From positions 62,001-126,000 of the forward strand of contig JAEUTH010000015.1 of the NCBI GenBank assembly GCA_016788165.1: a DNA stretch of 64,000 bases. The letters are read 5' to 3'. Shown piece after piece: positions 8,472-18,244 of this stretch (its first letter is position 1; every line of letters begins with the position of its first letter). This DNA is from Bacteroidia bacterium. GTDB taxonomy: Bacteria; Bacteroidota; Bacteroidia; AKYH767-A; OLB10. A program made the position numbers and the translations under genes. Under the pieces are notes generated by a model. It searched no databases, had not been told where the DNA came from, and was given only the letters and a program-made list of their open reading frames with translations.

Positions 8472-10433
8472 TTATTCATCATCATTTACACTGCGATAGG
8501 GCACACGATTAATTTTTACCTGGCGTGGATTTATAAGCAACGGAAATTTTTCGAGCAGCACATTACTACTGTCTAATCCAAAAGATTTTTCATCGCTGGT
8601 TGATAATTTTTTAAGGATATTAAAGAAGTATGTAATAAACTTATCTACCACATTTATTCTATTATCATAAGACAAAAGTTTATCAATTACAATAAACCTG
8701 AAATCGCCAATTACTTTGTTTTTACTGAGCGATTGATAGCGGCTGTAAACATTTATTTCATTACGCTCTACCATTTCTTCGATGACCTTTCTGAAATAAA
8801 AGTTTATTTTTTGTTCAACCTTAAATCCCAGTCTGAAATCAATACGAACAATATTTTTTGCATGTAAAAATTTTACCGAATACTCCATAGTATGCGGTGC
8901 TTCTAAAACATCAACATGCACAAACCAATAAATATCGGCACGCTTTGGGCGTTGCTGCAGAATACTGTAAATGATTTTATTTTCGACCTGCATGGCATTG
9001 TTGGCACTGGTTAAATAAACGGCATGCGTTGCAAATTTTGGCACACCATCATCATGACTTAATTCATCAATTAATGGCATATAGTCATTAAGGTTTACAA
9101 AATCAACATACCTGTTGCGAATTTGACGACCTCGGTACCAAACATACATAACCATGCCTAAAATGCCTGCAAGAATGAGTGTTACATATCCGCCATGGAA
9201 AAACTTAACCAAATTGGCAAAGAAAAAGCTGAGTTCTATACTTAAAAAAACTATAAGGTATAACCCAATTACTAGTATGTGTACTCTTTTAAAATGTAAG
9301 TACGCGCTATACAATATGGTTGTCATTAACATGGTAAGTGTTATAGCTAAGCCATAAGCTGCTTCCATTTCGGCCGATTCTTTAAAATAAAGTGTTACAA
9401 GTATTGTACCTACAAAAAGTATTAAATTTATACTGGGGACAAATATTTGCCCGCGCATATCTGATGGGAAAAAGACCCTGATTTTTGGCCATAAGTTTAA
9501 TCGCATGGCCTCGCTTATTAGTGTAAACGAACCACTAATTAATGCCTGACTGGCTATAATTGATGCCATGGTAGCAACCACAATACCATAAGGTAAAAAT
9601 GCTTGTGGCATAATTAAATAAAACGGATTGTCTTGCTTTTGCAAAACCATGCCCGAATGGTCAATCGCCCACGCAGCTTGTCCAAAATAATTTAAGAGCA
9701 AACAACATTTTACAAAAATCCAACTAACTCTGATATTGGCTTTACCACAATGGCCTAAATCCGAATATAATGCTTCGGCACCTGTTGTACATAAAAACAC
9801 AGCACCTAAAACCCAATATCCTTCGGGATGTATAGCCAACAATTGATAAGCATACATGGGGTTAATTGCTCTTAAAACTTCGGGATGATAAAGCAATTGC
9901 GAAATACCCAACACAGCCAGCATACTAAACCAGATAAACATGATCGGACCAAATGCTACACCTACCCAATGGGTACCAAATTGTTGAATGGCAAAAATTA
10001 CAACCAGAATACTTATAACTATTGATACCGTATTTATTTCGGGATTGTAGTATCGTAATCCTTCTACTGCAGCCGATATCGAAATGGGTGGCGTAATAAA
10101 TCCATCGGCAAGTAATGCAGCACCACCAATCATGGCCGGATATAAAAGCCATTTACGACTACGTCTGATTAATGCATATAATGAAAAAATGCCTCCTTCA
10201 CCCCTGTTGTCAGCTTGTAGTGTAAGAACTACGTATTTAAAAGTTGTTTGTAAAGTGAGCGTCCATAATATACATGATATTACTCCGTATATAATTTCTT
10301 CGTTAATGGCTTCCTGCCCAATAGCTGCCTTCATCACATATAGTGGTGAGGTACCAATATCGCCAAAAATAATTCCGAGGGTAACTAATAAGCCTGCCAG
10401 AGAAAGCTTGTGATGCGCTGAATGTGATTGCAA
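8472..10433 (-). CDS. kup: Kup-type potassium transporter
   Basis: The 653-residue inner-membrane protein imports K+ with H+. The N-terminal signature GIIFGDIGTSPLYV is diagnostic of KUP/HAK/KT. About twelve hydrophobic segments cover residues 15-440, and the remaining 210 residues are the cytosolic tail typical of the family. The length matches E. coli Kup (about 620) with a slightly longer tail. A promoter of the Bacteroidota type lies just upstream (10456-10487). No regulatory partner gene is adjacent. Confidence 0.96.
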   Translation of the reverse strand: MQSHSAHHKLSLAGLLVTLGIIFGDIGTSPLYVMKAAIGQEAINEEIIYGVISCILWTLTLQTTFKYVVLTLQADNRGEGGIFSLYALIRRSRKWLLYPAMIGGAALLADGFITPPISISAAVEGLRYYNPEINTVSIVISILVVIFAIQQFGTHWVGVAFGPIMFIWFSMLAVLGISQLLYHPEVLRAINPMYAYQLLAIHPEGYWVLGAVFLCTTGAEALYSDLGHCGKANIRVSWIFVKCCLLLNYFGQAAWAIDHSGMVLQKQDNPFYLIMPQAFLPYGIVVATMASIIASQALISGSFTLISEAMRLNLWPKIRVFFPSDMRGQIFVPSINLILFVGTILVTLYFKESAEMEAAYGLAITLTMLMTTILYSAYLHFKRVHILVIGLYLIVFLSIELSFFFANLVKFFHGGYVTLILAGILGMVMYVWYRGRQIRNRYVDFVNLNDYMPLIDELSHDDGVPKFATHAVYLTSANNAMQVENKIIYSILQQRPKRADIYWFVHVDVLEAPHTMEYSVKFLHAKNIVRIDFRLGFKVEQKINFYFRKVIEEMVERNEINVYSRYQSLSKNKVIGDFRFIVIDKLLSYDNRINVVDKFITYFFNILKKLSTSDEKSFGLDSSNVLLEKFPLLINPRQVKINRVPYRSVNDDE

Positions 10434-10455
10434 GGTGCTGATGCTAAAACAACTG

Positions 10456-10487
10456 CAAACCTATTTATTAATAAACATTTGCACAAA
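10456..10487 (-). promoter_or_regulatory. Bacteroidota-type promoter of kup
   Basis: On the minus strand a TTTG box (10487-10484) is separated by 20 bp from TAGGTTTG (10463-10456). This fits the phylum-specific sigma-ABfr consensus TTTG-N19..21-TAnnTTTG. The transcription start would fall a few bases downstream, leaving a leader of about 20 nt before the kup ATG. Confidence 0.65.
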
Positions 10488-10568
10488 TTATTTTTAATTA
10501 CATCTTTTTAGCTCCAAATTTCAATTTTAAATCATAACCACATTTTTGGCGAAACCATCTTATACAGC

Positions 10569-13355
10569 ATGAATTCATTTATTGATTTACTGATTCAAAA
10601 ACTAATAGAAACGAAAATTCCGTTCAATGAAATGCAAGTGGTGTTTCCAACTAAACGCGCATGCATATTGTTTAAATATAAATTTGCATTACACTTTAAA
10701 CGGCCACAATGGTTGCCGCAAACAAGTAGTATTGAAGACTTTATTTTAAACCTATCGGCTTTAGAAAAAGCTAACGACTTGTTTTTGATTACACAATTGT
10801 TTGAAGCGTATAAAAAATTTGATAGCCAAATTGAGTTTGATAGTTTTTACAATTGGGGGAAAATTTTATTAGCTGATTTTGACGAAACCGACAGCTATTT
10901 GATTGATCAAAACAAGCTATATGTAACACTTCAAAATTTTGCGGAAGTTGATAATTCCTTTGGCATGAACGAAGAAGAATGGCAATCATTAATTTCGTTT
11001 TGGAAAAGTATTTACAATGGTAGCCCAACTAAACTAAGGCAACAATTTATAAATAGCTGGAAAATATTACCCGATGTACTAAATGAATTTAAGCAAAATC
11101 TGTATGCAGCAGGTAAGGTATATCGTGGTTTGGCTTATCGAACAGTGGCTGAAAATATACAAACTCAAAAACTCAGTCACACTGTATTTGCAGGTTTTTA
11201 TGCATTAAGCACATCGGAAGAATACATAATCAAGTATTTACTTGACAATAATATGGCCTCCATGTTTTGGGATGCAGACGCTTATTATTTAAACAACCCG
11301 ATTCAAGAGGCTGGTTACTACTTGCGTAATAACTTGCTTTTACATGAAAGGTACAGGAATAATTCAACCATTTTAAAAACCGATACAGGCTTGAGTTTTG
11401 CTGATGAAAAAGAAATCAACCTTACAGGTATTCCTTTAAAAGTAGGCCAGGCAAAATTTACCGGAAACAAGTTAAAAACACTTATTGATACTAATCAGCT
11501 TGATGATGCTAAAACGGTTATTGTTTTGCCTGACGAGCATTTATTAACGCCCATGTTGCATGCATTACCTTTTATTGAAAATGTAAATGTTACCATGGGA
11601 TACCCCATAAAACACACACAAGTTTATAGCTGGTTAAACATTTACATTCAATGTTTACAAAACAGGAGCAATGAATCGGTTTTCTTTAAAGATGATTTGA
11701 TGTTAATTTTCAATCATCCATTAGCAGGCAATTATCTGGGAAACAAACAGCATGAATTTATTGATCGCTTAAATGCAAGTGTTACTACTTTAATTAACAT
11801 AAATAAATTAAACACCATAGCCGAAAACCATATTCTACAGCTATTGTGCATGCCAACAATAAATATGTTTGAATGTGTTGCTGCTACTTCAGCATTTATT
11901 GACTTTCTTTTTATAAATCTAAGTTCAGCATTAAACACCATTGAGCATGAAGCCCTTGTAAATTTGCAAAACCAGTTTAAGCAACAATTCGAAACGGTTG
12001 TAAACAATGCATCTCTATCAACCAAATCGGCCTGGTTGCTGATAGCAGATACAATTAAAAATTTACGCATACCATTCGAAGGCAAAGCGGCCACCGGTTT
12101 GCAGATTATGGGATTTTTAGAAACACGCGTTTTAGATTTTGACAGGGTAATATTATTATCGGCAAACGAAAACTATTTACCGGCAGCAAAAGCTTCAAGC
12201 AGTTATATTCCATACAATTTGCGTAAAGCATTTGGATTACCGACAGCAGAAAATCAAAATGCAATTTATGCATACCATTTTTACAGGCTTTTACAACGTG
12301 CCCGTTACATTGACATTTTATACAATACCGAATTAAATAGAACAGGTGGTGGAGAGCCCAGCCGCTATTTATTACAAATCAAATACGAACTTTTAAAAAC
12401 AAACCCTGCAATAAAATTTACCGATAGCATTTACACCACTCCTATACATAGTATCGAACAAAATGCAATAACTATTTATAAAACCGCTGCCATTGAAAAT
12501 AAACTAAAATTAAAATATGTTTATACAAATGGTAATACCAATCAGTTTTCAGCATCATCGCTCAGCACATACATCAAATGCAAACTGGCTTTTTATTTTA
12601 AATATATAATTGAAATAAAAACAGAAACTGAAACCACTGATACAATTGATGCGGCTACGTTTGGAAACATTATACATAAAAGTTTAGAGCAACTTTTTGA
12701 AACCAGCAAACTTTATACGAGAGAAGATGTTGCCAAGCTTAACCAAAAAGTTACCGATGTAGTTGAAAATGCATTTAAATTAATTGTAGAAGCAAACACT
12801 TTCGAAGGCGAATTGTTGCTGAAAAAAATTACGATCGAAATGCTTATAAAAAGACTTTTACAAAAGGAAGCTGATAGGGCGCCTTTTATTGTTAAAGCAA
12901 ACGAACAAAAACTTAGTACTATAATAAATATTAATCAAAACAATATCGCTTTAGGTGGTAAAATAGACCGGATAGACAACACCACACTAACCACAATTAT
13001 TGATTATAAATCGGGTAAATTAGACTCTGATGTAAACAAACCGATTGCTATTGAAACACTTTTTTCTGATTCAAAATATCAAGCCATTTTTCAACTTCAA
13101 TTTTATGCATACCTACTACACCTAAACGATAATAATTTAAATATAAATGCTGCATTCTATCATATTAAAGAAATGGATTCCGGCCTAAAATATATAAATA
13201 ACAACATGCCATTTGAAGCCAACCATTACAAAGGTTTTAATAAACATTTAAGTGCATTACTATCCGAAATTTTTGATATAAGTACACCATTTACGCAAAC
13301 CGATAACATAAGAAAATGTATAAGTTGTAACTTTAAAAGTATATGTAATCGTTAG
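10569..13355 (+). CDS. AddB-like PD-(D/E)XK nuclease with Fe-S staple
   Basis: This 928-residue protein resembles the AddB subunit of AddAB recombination helicase-nucleases. The N-terminal part is an inactive helicase-like fold (start FPTKRACILFKYKF). The C-terminal nuclease carries GGKIDRID (about 796-803) and DYKSGK (from about 812), which are motifs II and III of the RecB/AddB nuclease. C671 plus C917-x2-C920-x5-C926 reproduce the split four-cysteine 4Fe-4S staple of AddB and related enzymes. AddB normally works with a UvrD-like AddA subunit, but none is adjacent, so the partner must lie elsewhere. The role is probably DNA double-strand-break end processing. Confidence 0.85.
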   Translation: MNSFIDLLIQKLIETKIPFNEMQVVFPTKRACILFKYKFALHFKRPQWLPQTSSIEDFILNLSALEKANDLFLITQLFEAYKKFDSQIEFDSFYNWGKILLADFDETDSYLIDQNKLYVTLQNFAEVDNSFGMNEEEWQSLISFWKSIYNGSPTKLRQQFINSWKILPDVLNEFKQNLYAAGKVYRGLAYRTVAENIQTQKLSHTVFAGFYALSTSEEYIIKYLLDNNMASMFWDADAYYLNNPIQEAGYYLRNNLLLHERYRNNSTILKTDTGLSFADEKEINLTGIPLKVGQAKFTGNKLKTLIDTNQLDDAKTVIVLPDEHLLTPMLHALPFIENVNVTMGYPIKHTQVYSWLNIYIQCLQNRSNESVFFKDDLMLIFNHPLAGNYLGNKQHEFIDRLNASVTTLININKLNTIAENHILQLLCMPTINMFECVAATSAFIDFLFINLSSALNTIEHEALVNLQNQFKQQFETVVNNASLSTKSAWLLIADTIKNLRIPFEGKAATGLQIMGFLETRVLDFDRVILLSANENYLPAAKASSSYIPYNLRKAFGLPTAENQNAIYAYHFYRLLQRARYIDILYNTELNRTGGGEPSRYLLQIKYELLKTNPAIKFTDSIYTTPIHSIEQNAITIYKTAAIENKLKLKYVYTNGNTNQFSASSLSTYIKCKLAFYFKYIIEIKTETETTDTIDAATFGNIIHKSLEQLFETSKLYTREDVAKLNQKVTDVVENAFKLIVEANTFEGELLLKKITIEMLIKRLLQKEADRAPFIVKANEQKLSTIININQNNIALGGKIDRIDNTTLTTIIDYKSGKLDSDVNKPIAIETLFSDSKYQAIFQLQFYAYLLHLNDNNLNINAAFYHIKEMDSGLKYINNNMPFEANHYKGFNKHLSALLSEIFDISTPFTQTDNIRKCISCNFKSICNR

Positions 13356-13485
13356 TTTAATAAAATCAAACTCAGGCAATGCTATTAGCAGATAGTTAAA
13401 ACCGAAGCCAGTAAAACTCGAAAGCAATTTTTTTTGGCACACAATTTGAAAAGCACGATTTCGAAAACCAATAATTGAAATAATT

Positions 13486-14346
13486 ATGAAATCGCTTTTG
13501 TATATTTTAACAGCATCAACAATTTTAAGTAGTTGTACTGATTACAAATCACAAATTGCACAATTGCAAAATGAAAAGCAAAAACTTATTCAAAATGCAG
13601 CTTATAAAGATTCAACCATTAACGATTTTGTTTCATCTATCAATGAAATTGAAAACGGTATTAATGCAATAACTGAAAAGCAAAAATTAGTTGCCAGCGA
13701 AACCGGAAATGAAGTTAGTACGGATGCCAAAGCACGTATTCAGAACAGAATTTTAGAAATTGATGAACTGCTTCAGAATAACAAAGAAAAAATAAGTGCC
13801 TTATCTAAAAAATTAAAAAATGCATCATTTAAAATTGATGGTTTAGAAAAAATGATTGCCGATTTAAATGCGCAGATTTCGACTAAGGATACTGAAATGT
13901 TGATACTAAATAATCAAATATCTTCGCTCAACCAAACGGTTAACGGTTTAAATACACAAGTTGCTGATTTGAACAAAATAGCTTCTGATAAATCAACCAC
14001 TATTGAAAAACAAACTTCAAAAATTAATACGGCCTACTATGCTGCCGGCACGTATAAAGAACTTGAAGCAAAAAAAGTGGTAGTTAAAGATGGCGGATTT
14101 TTAGGCTTAGGCAAAGCACAAATGGTTAAGAAAGATTTTGACCGAAATGCATTTGCAACAATAGATATTACAAAACTTACAAGCATTCCTTTAAAAGGGG
14201 ATGAAGTTGAATTGCTTACCAATCATCCGTCAGATTCTTATACGCTTAAAGTAAATGCGACTAAAACCGAATCTACGCTTGAAATAAATAATCCTGAAAA
14301 ATTTTGGAGTGCCTCCAAGTACCTGGTACTACTCGAAAGCAAATAA
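13486..14346 (+). CDS. Coiled-coil lipoprotein of unknown function
   Basis: The 286-residue product begins with a lipoprotein signal (MKSLLYILTASTILSSC), with the lipobox cysteine at residue 17. Residues about 20-185 form a long heptad-rich coiled coil (LQNEKQKL, KISALSKKLK, LNNQISSLNQ). The C-terminal 90 residues are a compact basic domain with GGFLGLGKA and a beta-rich tail. It should be membrane-anchored in the periplasm or outer membrane. I know this general layout from uncharacterised Bacteroidota lipoproteins and cannot assign a role. It has its own strong terminator. Confidence 0.8.
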   Translation: MKSLLYILTASTILSSCTDYKSQIAQLQNEKQKLIQNAAYKDSTINDFVSSINEIENGINAITEKQKLVASETGNEVSTDAKARIQNRILEIDELLQNNKEKISALSKKLKNASFKIDGLEKMIADLNAQISTKDTEMLILNNQISSLNQTVNGLNTQVADLNKIASDKSTTIEKQTSKINTAYYAAGTYKELEAKKVVVKDGGFLGLGKAQMVKKDFDRNAFATIDITKLTSIPLKGDEVELLTNHPSDSYTLKVNATKTESTLEINNPEKFWSASKYLVLLESK

Positions 14347-14385
14347 TTAGAATTGTGTAATTAGGTTTGAAAATGTGTGTGTGTT

Positions 14386-14418
14386 TCTCCCCGTCTGGTA
14401 AACGGGGAGATTTTTTTT
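14386..14418 (+). terminator. Strong Rho-independent terminator
   Basis: The 9-bp GC-rich stem (TCTCCCCGT at 14386-14394 with ACGGGGAGA at 14402-14410) has a 7-nt loop and is followed by eight T residues. It ends the coiled-coil lipoprotein transcript. Confidence 0.92.
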
Positions 14419-14425
14419 ATACCTA

Positions 14426-15121
14426 TTACAAGTTATTGTTAGTACCGGGTATGTTTATCTTATTAGATTTATATGATGGCAATACCAAACCTAATGATAT
14501 ATAAAACAAAGTACTTTGTGTGGGATTAAACGATACCCCTGCTACGTTAATTTTTTGGTTTTTGCCAATTAAAAAGTCGTCCAAATAATATTTAAAACGC
14601 ACATAGGCACCATTTTTAAAATTAATATCTACAAATGCAGATGGTAAAAAAGTATTGGTACGGTTACTAAACCAAATAGACGTACGCGACTTTTCATCAT
14701 TAACAAACACCTTTTGTTTGTAGTGAAATGCCAATTCGCCTTCAACGCCAATTGTAGCATAGGTTGAACTACTCATATTGCCTAACTTAATACCTACCGG
14801 CAATCCCAGTGTATAAACGCGTTGTTTTAGTTTTACAGTGTCGTTTAAATCATTAATAAACCCAACATTACGAAGCGAAAGGCCTGTAAAAACACCTACG
14901 TGGTTGGTAAAATTATAATGTAACTGTTCCTGTACATGTAAAAAACATGAGAACCGAAGCACATTGTTTACATCCAGATTCGGATCTTCAACGTTGCCGA
15001 ATGAAAAAATAAGTTCAGATGAAGAAGCCCAATATTTTTGTTTAATAGGCGCAACAATCATTTGGGCATTTGCCAAACCAAATCCTGTAAATGCTACAAT
15101 AAAAAGTAAAGTTCTATACAT
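14426..15121 (-). CDS. Small outer-membrane beta-barrel protein
   Basis: The start was set at the ATG at 15121, because it gives a normal signal peptide (MYRTLLFIVAFTGFGLANAQ). An upstream in-frame ATG at 15145 would add eight basic residues. The mature 210 residues alternate polar and aromatic positions (GVFTGLSLRNVGF, VRFKYYLDDFL, LFYISLGLVLP), as in 8-10 strand outer-membrane barrels. It is probably a member of the large uncharacterised Bacteroidota porin-like group. It is convergent with the preceding lipoprotein and separated from it by the terminator. Confidence 0.75.
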   Translation of the reverse strand: MYRTLLFIVAFTGFGLANAQMIVAPIKQKYWASSSELIFSFGNVEDPNLDVNNVLRFSCFLHVQEQLHYNFTNHVGVFTGLSLRNVGFINDLNDTVKLKQRVYTLGLPVGIKLGNMSSSTYATIGVEGELAFHYKQKVFVNDEKSRTSIWFSNRTNTFLPSAFVDINFKNGAYVRFKYYLDDFLIGKNQKINVAGVSFNPTQSTLFYISLGLVLPSYKSNKINIPGTNNNL

Positions 15122-15311
15122 ATAATAAATTTTTATTTTTCTCAAATGTAGTTTAATACCTTTTGGTTCAACTTAAACTATTTTAATTCTTATGCTGCTC
15201 AAGCTTAGCTAAAAAGTAGTGCAATTTTAACAAATTGTTAAATCAACTCATGTACCTCCGGTAAATTAAAAATCAAAAATAATTTTGAAACACTTAAATT
15301 ATAGTCCTTCT

Positions 15312-15818
15312 GTGAAAAGCCTTTACTTACTCAGACATGCCAAAGCAACTGATAAACTTGCAACAGTTGATGCACTACGCCCTTTGAGTACCAATGGTAT
15401 TATTGATGCCAACCTTATGTTTGACGCTATTAAAACAAAGCTTCAAAAACCCGATTTAATAATAACAAGCCCGGCATTACGCGCACATCACACTGCATTA
15501 ATTTTTGCTAATTGTTTATCAATTGATTTAAATAAAATTCATACCGAAGCCGGCCTGTACTTATATCACTTACAGTATTTAATTGATACTATAGTTCAAT
15601 TGCCTAACGAAATTAATGTAGCATTGTTGGTTGGTCATAATCCACATTTCGAGCAGTTAGGCACATTGTTAATACCCGATTTAGAAAAACTGCCAACATC
15701 AGGCTTACTCGAATTTAAACTTGAAAACGGATGGGAAAATCTAAATCAAAAGTCTGTTTTGAGCTATAAGATGTATTTAGCAGCTGCGTTTCGTAATAAC
15801 CAATTCAAAATAATTTAA
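15312..15818 (+). CDS. sixA: SixA-type phosphohistidine phosphatase
   Basis: This is a histidine phosphatase-superfamily protein of 168 residues from the GTG at 15312. I prefer this to the TTG at 15285 because family members start directly before the first strand. The catalytic RHAKAT is at residues 8-13, with R8 and H9, and the second His is in [10 protein letters not shown]. SixA removes phosphate from phosphohistidine in signalling proteins. Its stop is 1 bp before the ppk1 start and ppx follows, so it belongs to a polyphosphate operon. In this order it may instead act on phosphohistidine of the PPK1 type, which is inference. Confidence 0.88.
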   Translation: MKSLYLLRHAKATDKLATVDALRPLSTNGIIDANLMFDAIKTKLQKPDLIITSPALRAHHTALIFANCLSIDLNKIHTEAGLYLYHLQYLIDTIVQLPNEINVALLVGHNPHFEQLGTLLIPDLEKLPTSGLLEFKLENGWENLNQKSVLSYKMYLAAAFRNNQFKII

Positions 15819-15819
15819 A

Positions 15820-17262
15820 GTGTCAATTCTTAAAAAAGAAAATCAAAATTTATTTGTACCTCGTGATATCAGTTGGTTAAGTTTTAACCATCGCGTATTA
15901 CAAGAAGCAGCCGACAAACAAGTTCCACTAATTGAACGGATAAAATTTTTAGGAATCTTTTCGAGCAACCTTGATGAATTTTTCAGAGTAAGGGTGGCAA
16001 CTATAAGGCGATTAATAAAAACAAGAAGTAAAGGCAAGGATTTTTTTAACTACTCAGCCGAAGAAATTCTCAGTCAAATACAACTCATTGTAAAATCGCA
16101 ACAAGAGAAGTTTGAAGAAATATATAAAGGCATATTACAAGAACTTGAGGATAACAACATTTTTATAATTAATTAAAAGCAACTTTCGCTTACCCAAGGC
16201 AATTATATCCGTTCATACTTCAGAGAAAATGTACTGCCTCTTTTAACACCGGTAATGCTTGAAGGGCTTAAAAGTGCTCCATATTTAAAAGACAAAACCA
16301 CTTACTTATTAGTAACCTTAAATAAAAAAAATACAAATCAAAAAATAAAACACGCTTTAATCGAAATACCGGTTAGTCTGTTATCGCGTTTTGTTGTTTT
16401 GCCAAAAGAAAATAAATACATCATACTATTAGATGACGTAATAAGATATTGTTTAGACGAAGTAATTTATCCTGTCTTCCGCACTTTTTAATTTTGAAAT
16501 CAAGAATACAGCAAAATAAATAGTTTGAAGAGATTTTTTTTTGAGTTTTGGGTGTCCCGGCTTTTTAAAAAGTAAATTTATGGGATGTTTGTCTGACAAA
16601 AGAAGAATGCTTCTGGCGTAATAAGTGTGCAGGTAATAGATAAAAGCTCAAGCAAATACTGTGTTCTCAATACGAAAGGAAGTTAAGCAAATGCTGCCGA
16701 AATACATTTATTAGTAGCGCCTTTTTACATGCGCAAGCGTTTTAATAATTTGACAGATACAGAAATTGAAAACGCCAAAAAAAACAAAACTGCGGCTATA
16801 ACCATAAAGCTAAACAGCTTAACCGATGCGCAACTTATCAGCAAATTATATGAAGCAAGTCAGGCAGGCGCTAAAATAAAAATAATTGTAAGAGGAATAT
16901 GCTCCCTCATACCGCAACTAAAAAATGTTAGTACAAACATCGAAGTAAGAAGTATTGTAGATAAATATTTAGAACATAGCCGCATATTTATTTTTTCAAA
17001 TAATGGCGATGAAAAATATTTTATTTCTTCTGCCGATTGGATGCCCCGCAATTTGGATTATAGAAGCGAAGTAGCGGTACCTGTTTACGACAAAAACATT
17101 CAAAACGAATTACGAAATATTATTGACTTGCAATGGCACGATAATGTAAAAGCGCGTATTATAAATGCTACACAAAACAATCAATATGTAAGTGCTTTTG
17201 ACCAATCAAAAATTAAGGTAAGTGCGCAAGATGCCATTTACGCATACCTGGCAAAACCTTAA
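15820..17262 (+). pseudogene. ppk1: Polyphosphate kinase 1, inactivated
   Basis: PPK1 makes polyphosphate from ATP. The N-terminal domain ([31 protein letters not shown]) reads from the GTG at 15820 to an in-frame TAA at 16174-16176. It then continues in the same frame as good PPK1 (LTQGNYIRSYFRENVLPLLT ... LLDDVIRYCLDEV) to a second stop at 16491. A nearby +1 frame reads LFNFEIKNTAK, which looks like the next PPK1 segment. About 280 residues of the catalytic core, including the autophosphorylated His region, are absent. From about 16717 the C-terminal domain resumes (APFYMRKRFNNL ... SADWMPRNLDYRSEV). Nonsense, frameshift and deletion together make this a clear pseudogene. Confidence 0.93.
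16550..16716 (+). mobile_element. Left-end fragment of a decayed IS (IS1634-like) inside ppk1
   Basis: At the ppk1 deletion point lies non-PPK DNA. It opens with GGGTGTCCCGGCTTTT (from 16550), which looks like an IS terminal repeat, followed by an ATG at 16585. That frame reads MFV*QKKNASGVISVQVIDKS ... KYCVLNTKGS*ANAAEIHLLV, with two stops (TGA, TAA). It resembles the N-terminus of Bacteroidota IS1634/IS4-group transposases (typically SVQVIDKS-x-GKY-x-V-x-KTIGSS). It then joins the PPK1 C-terminal frame near 16717. I infer IS insertion followed by a deletion that removed the rest of the IS and the middle of ppk1. The family assignment is from memory of the motif. Confidence 0.6.
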
Positions 17263-17287
17263 AAAGTTTATTTAAACCTTGTGAAAC

Positions 17288-17305
17288 AATTATTGCACAA
17301 TAATT
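17288..17305. promoter_or_regulatory. Palindrome upstream of ppx
   Basis: AATTATTG-CA-CAATAATT is a perfect 8-bp inverted repeat with a 2-bp centre, located 47 bp before the ppx TTG start and just after the ppk1 remnant. The shape fits a dimeric repressor site, but AT-rich palindromes also arise by chance, so this is tentative. Confidence 0.3.
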
Positions 17306-17351
17306 ATCACCAAACAAATTACTTATTTATTTATTTCGCCCAAAAAACAAC

Positions 17352-18239
17352 TTGAAGTTTGCCGCTATTGATATTGGGTCTAATGCTGTACGATTGCTGT
17401 TTTGCAATGTATATGAACATGAGCGTAAAACTGTTTTTAAAAAAGCCGAACTTATAAGAGTACCTATCAGATTAGGCGAAAACGCTTTTACAAGTGGGTG
17501 TATAAGTTTACAAAAAGCAAATGATCTGGTAAAAACGCTTCAGGCATTTAAGTTACTTATCGAAGTACATAATCCAATAGCATACCGTGCATGTGCAACA
17601 TCGGCAATGCGCGATGCAAGTAATGGCAAACAAATTTTAGAACGAATTTCAAATGAAGCTAATATTGATGTTGAGCTGATTGATGGCAGCACCGAAGCCA
17701 GGCTGATCTATATGAACCATATTGAAGAAAACTTAGATCGTAATAGTTCATATTTATATATTGATGTTGGTGGCGGCAGTACCGAACTTACGTTGTTTTC
17801 ACAAAACCAACATATATTTTCAAAATCATTTAACATAGGTACTATACGCATGCTGAATGAACAGATTGAAAAGGCTTATTGGGCTGACTTTAAGGATTGG
17901 ATAAAATCGGCCACTACCAAATTTTATCCGGTTGTAGCAATTGGCAGTGGTGGCAATATTAATAAGTTGCATAAAATAGCGCGTCTTAAGGATAGTAAAC
18001 CACTTACTTATACAAAACTTGAGATGTTGTTCGAAGAAATAAACTCATACACCTATCAAGAGCGTATTGAGTTATTGGGACTTAAACCCGACAGGGCTGA
18101 TGTTATTATACCGGCATGCAAAATATTTTTATCCGTAATGAAAAATGCTTCTATTGATAAAATTTTTGTGCCCGAAATTGGTTTAAGCGATGGTATCGTG
18201 CATGAACTTTATGAAAGTTTTAAAACTCAAAAAACATAA
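17352..18239 (+). CDS. ppx: Exopolyphosphatase / Ppx-GppA family phosphatase
   Basis: The 295-residue protein starts at a TTG and has the ASKHA-fold signature AAIDIGSNAVRLLF at residues 4-17. The second phosphate loop YIDVGGGSTELTLF is around residues 136-149, with the catalytic acid region in between (YRACATSAMRDA). It is the short, single-core form of about 300 residues, not the 500-residue E. coli form with an HD domain. It hydrolyses polyphosphate or pppGpp. It follows sixA and the broken ppk1, so the degradation side of the locus is intact while synthesis is lost. Confidence 0.92.
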   Translation: MKFAAIDIGSNAVRLLFCNVYEHERKTVFKKAELIRVPIRLGENAFTSGCISLQKANDLVKTLQAFKLLIEVHNPIAYRACATSAMRDASNGKQILERISNEANIDVELIDGSTEARLIYMNHIEENLDRNSSYLYIDVGGGSTELTLFSQNQHIFSKSFNIGTIRMLNEQIEKAYWADFKDWIKSATTKFYPVVAIGSGGNINKLHKIARLKDSKPLTYTKLEMLFEEINSYTYQERIELLGLKPDRADVIIPACKIFLSVMKNASIDKIFVPEIGLSDGIVHELYESFKTQKT

Positions 18240-18244
18240 ATTCA

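Noticed and set aside
16585-16716. Selenocysteine or readthrough use of the TGA in the transposase fragment
   Set aside because: A second stop (TAA) follows in frame, there is no SECIS-like element, and the element is clearly decayed.
16729-17262. Separate 177-aa gene
   Set aside because: The sequence is the C-terminal domain of PPK1, and the first Met is internal to the APFYMRKRF motif.
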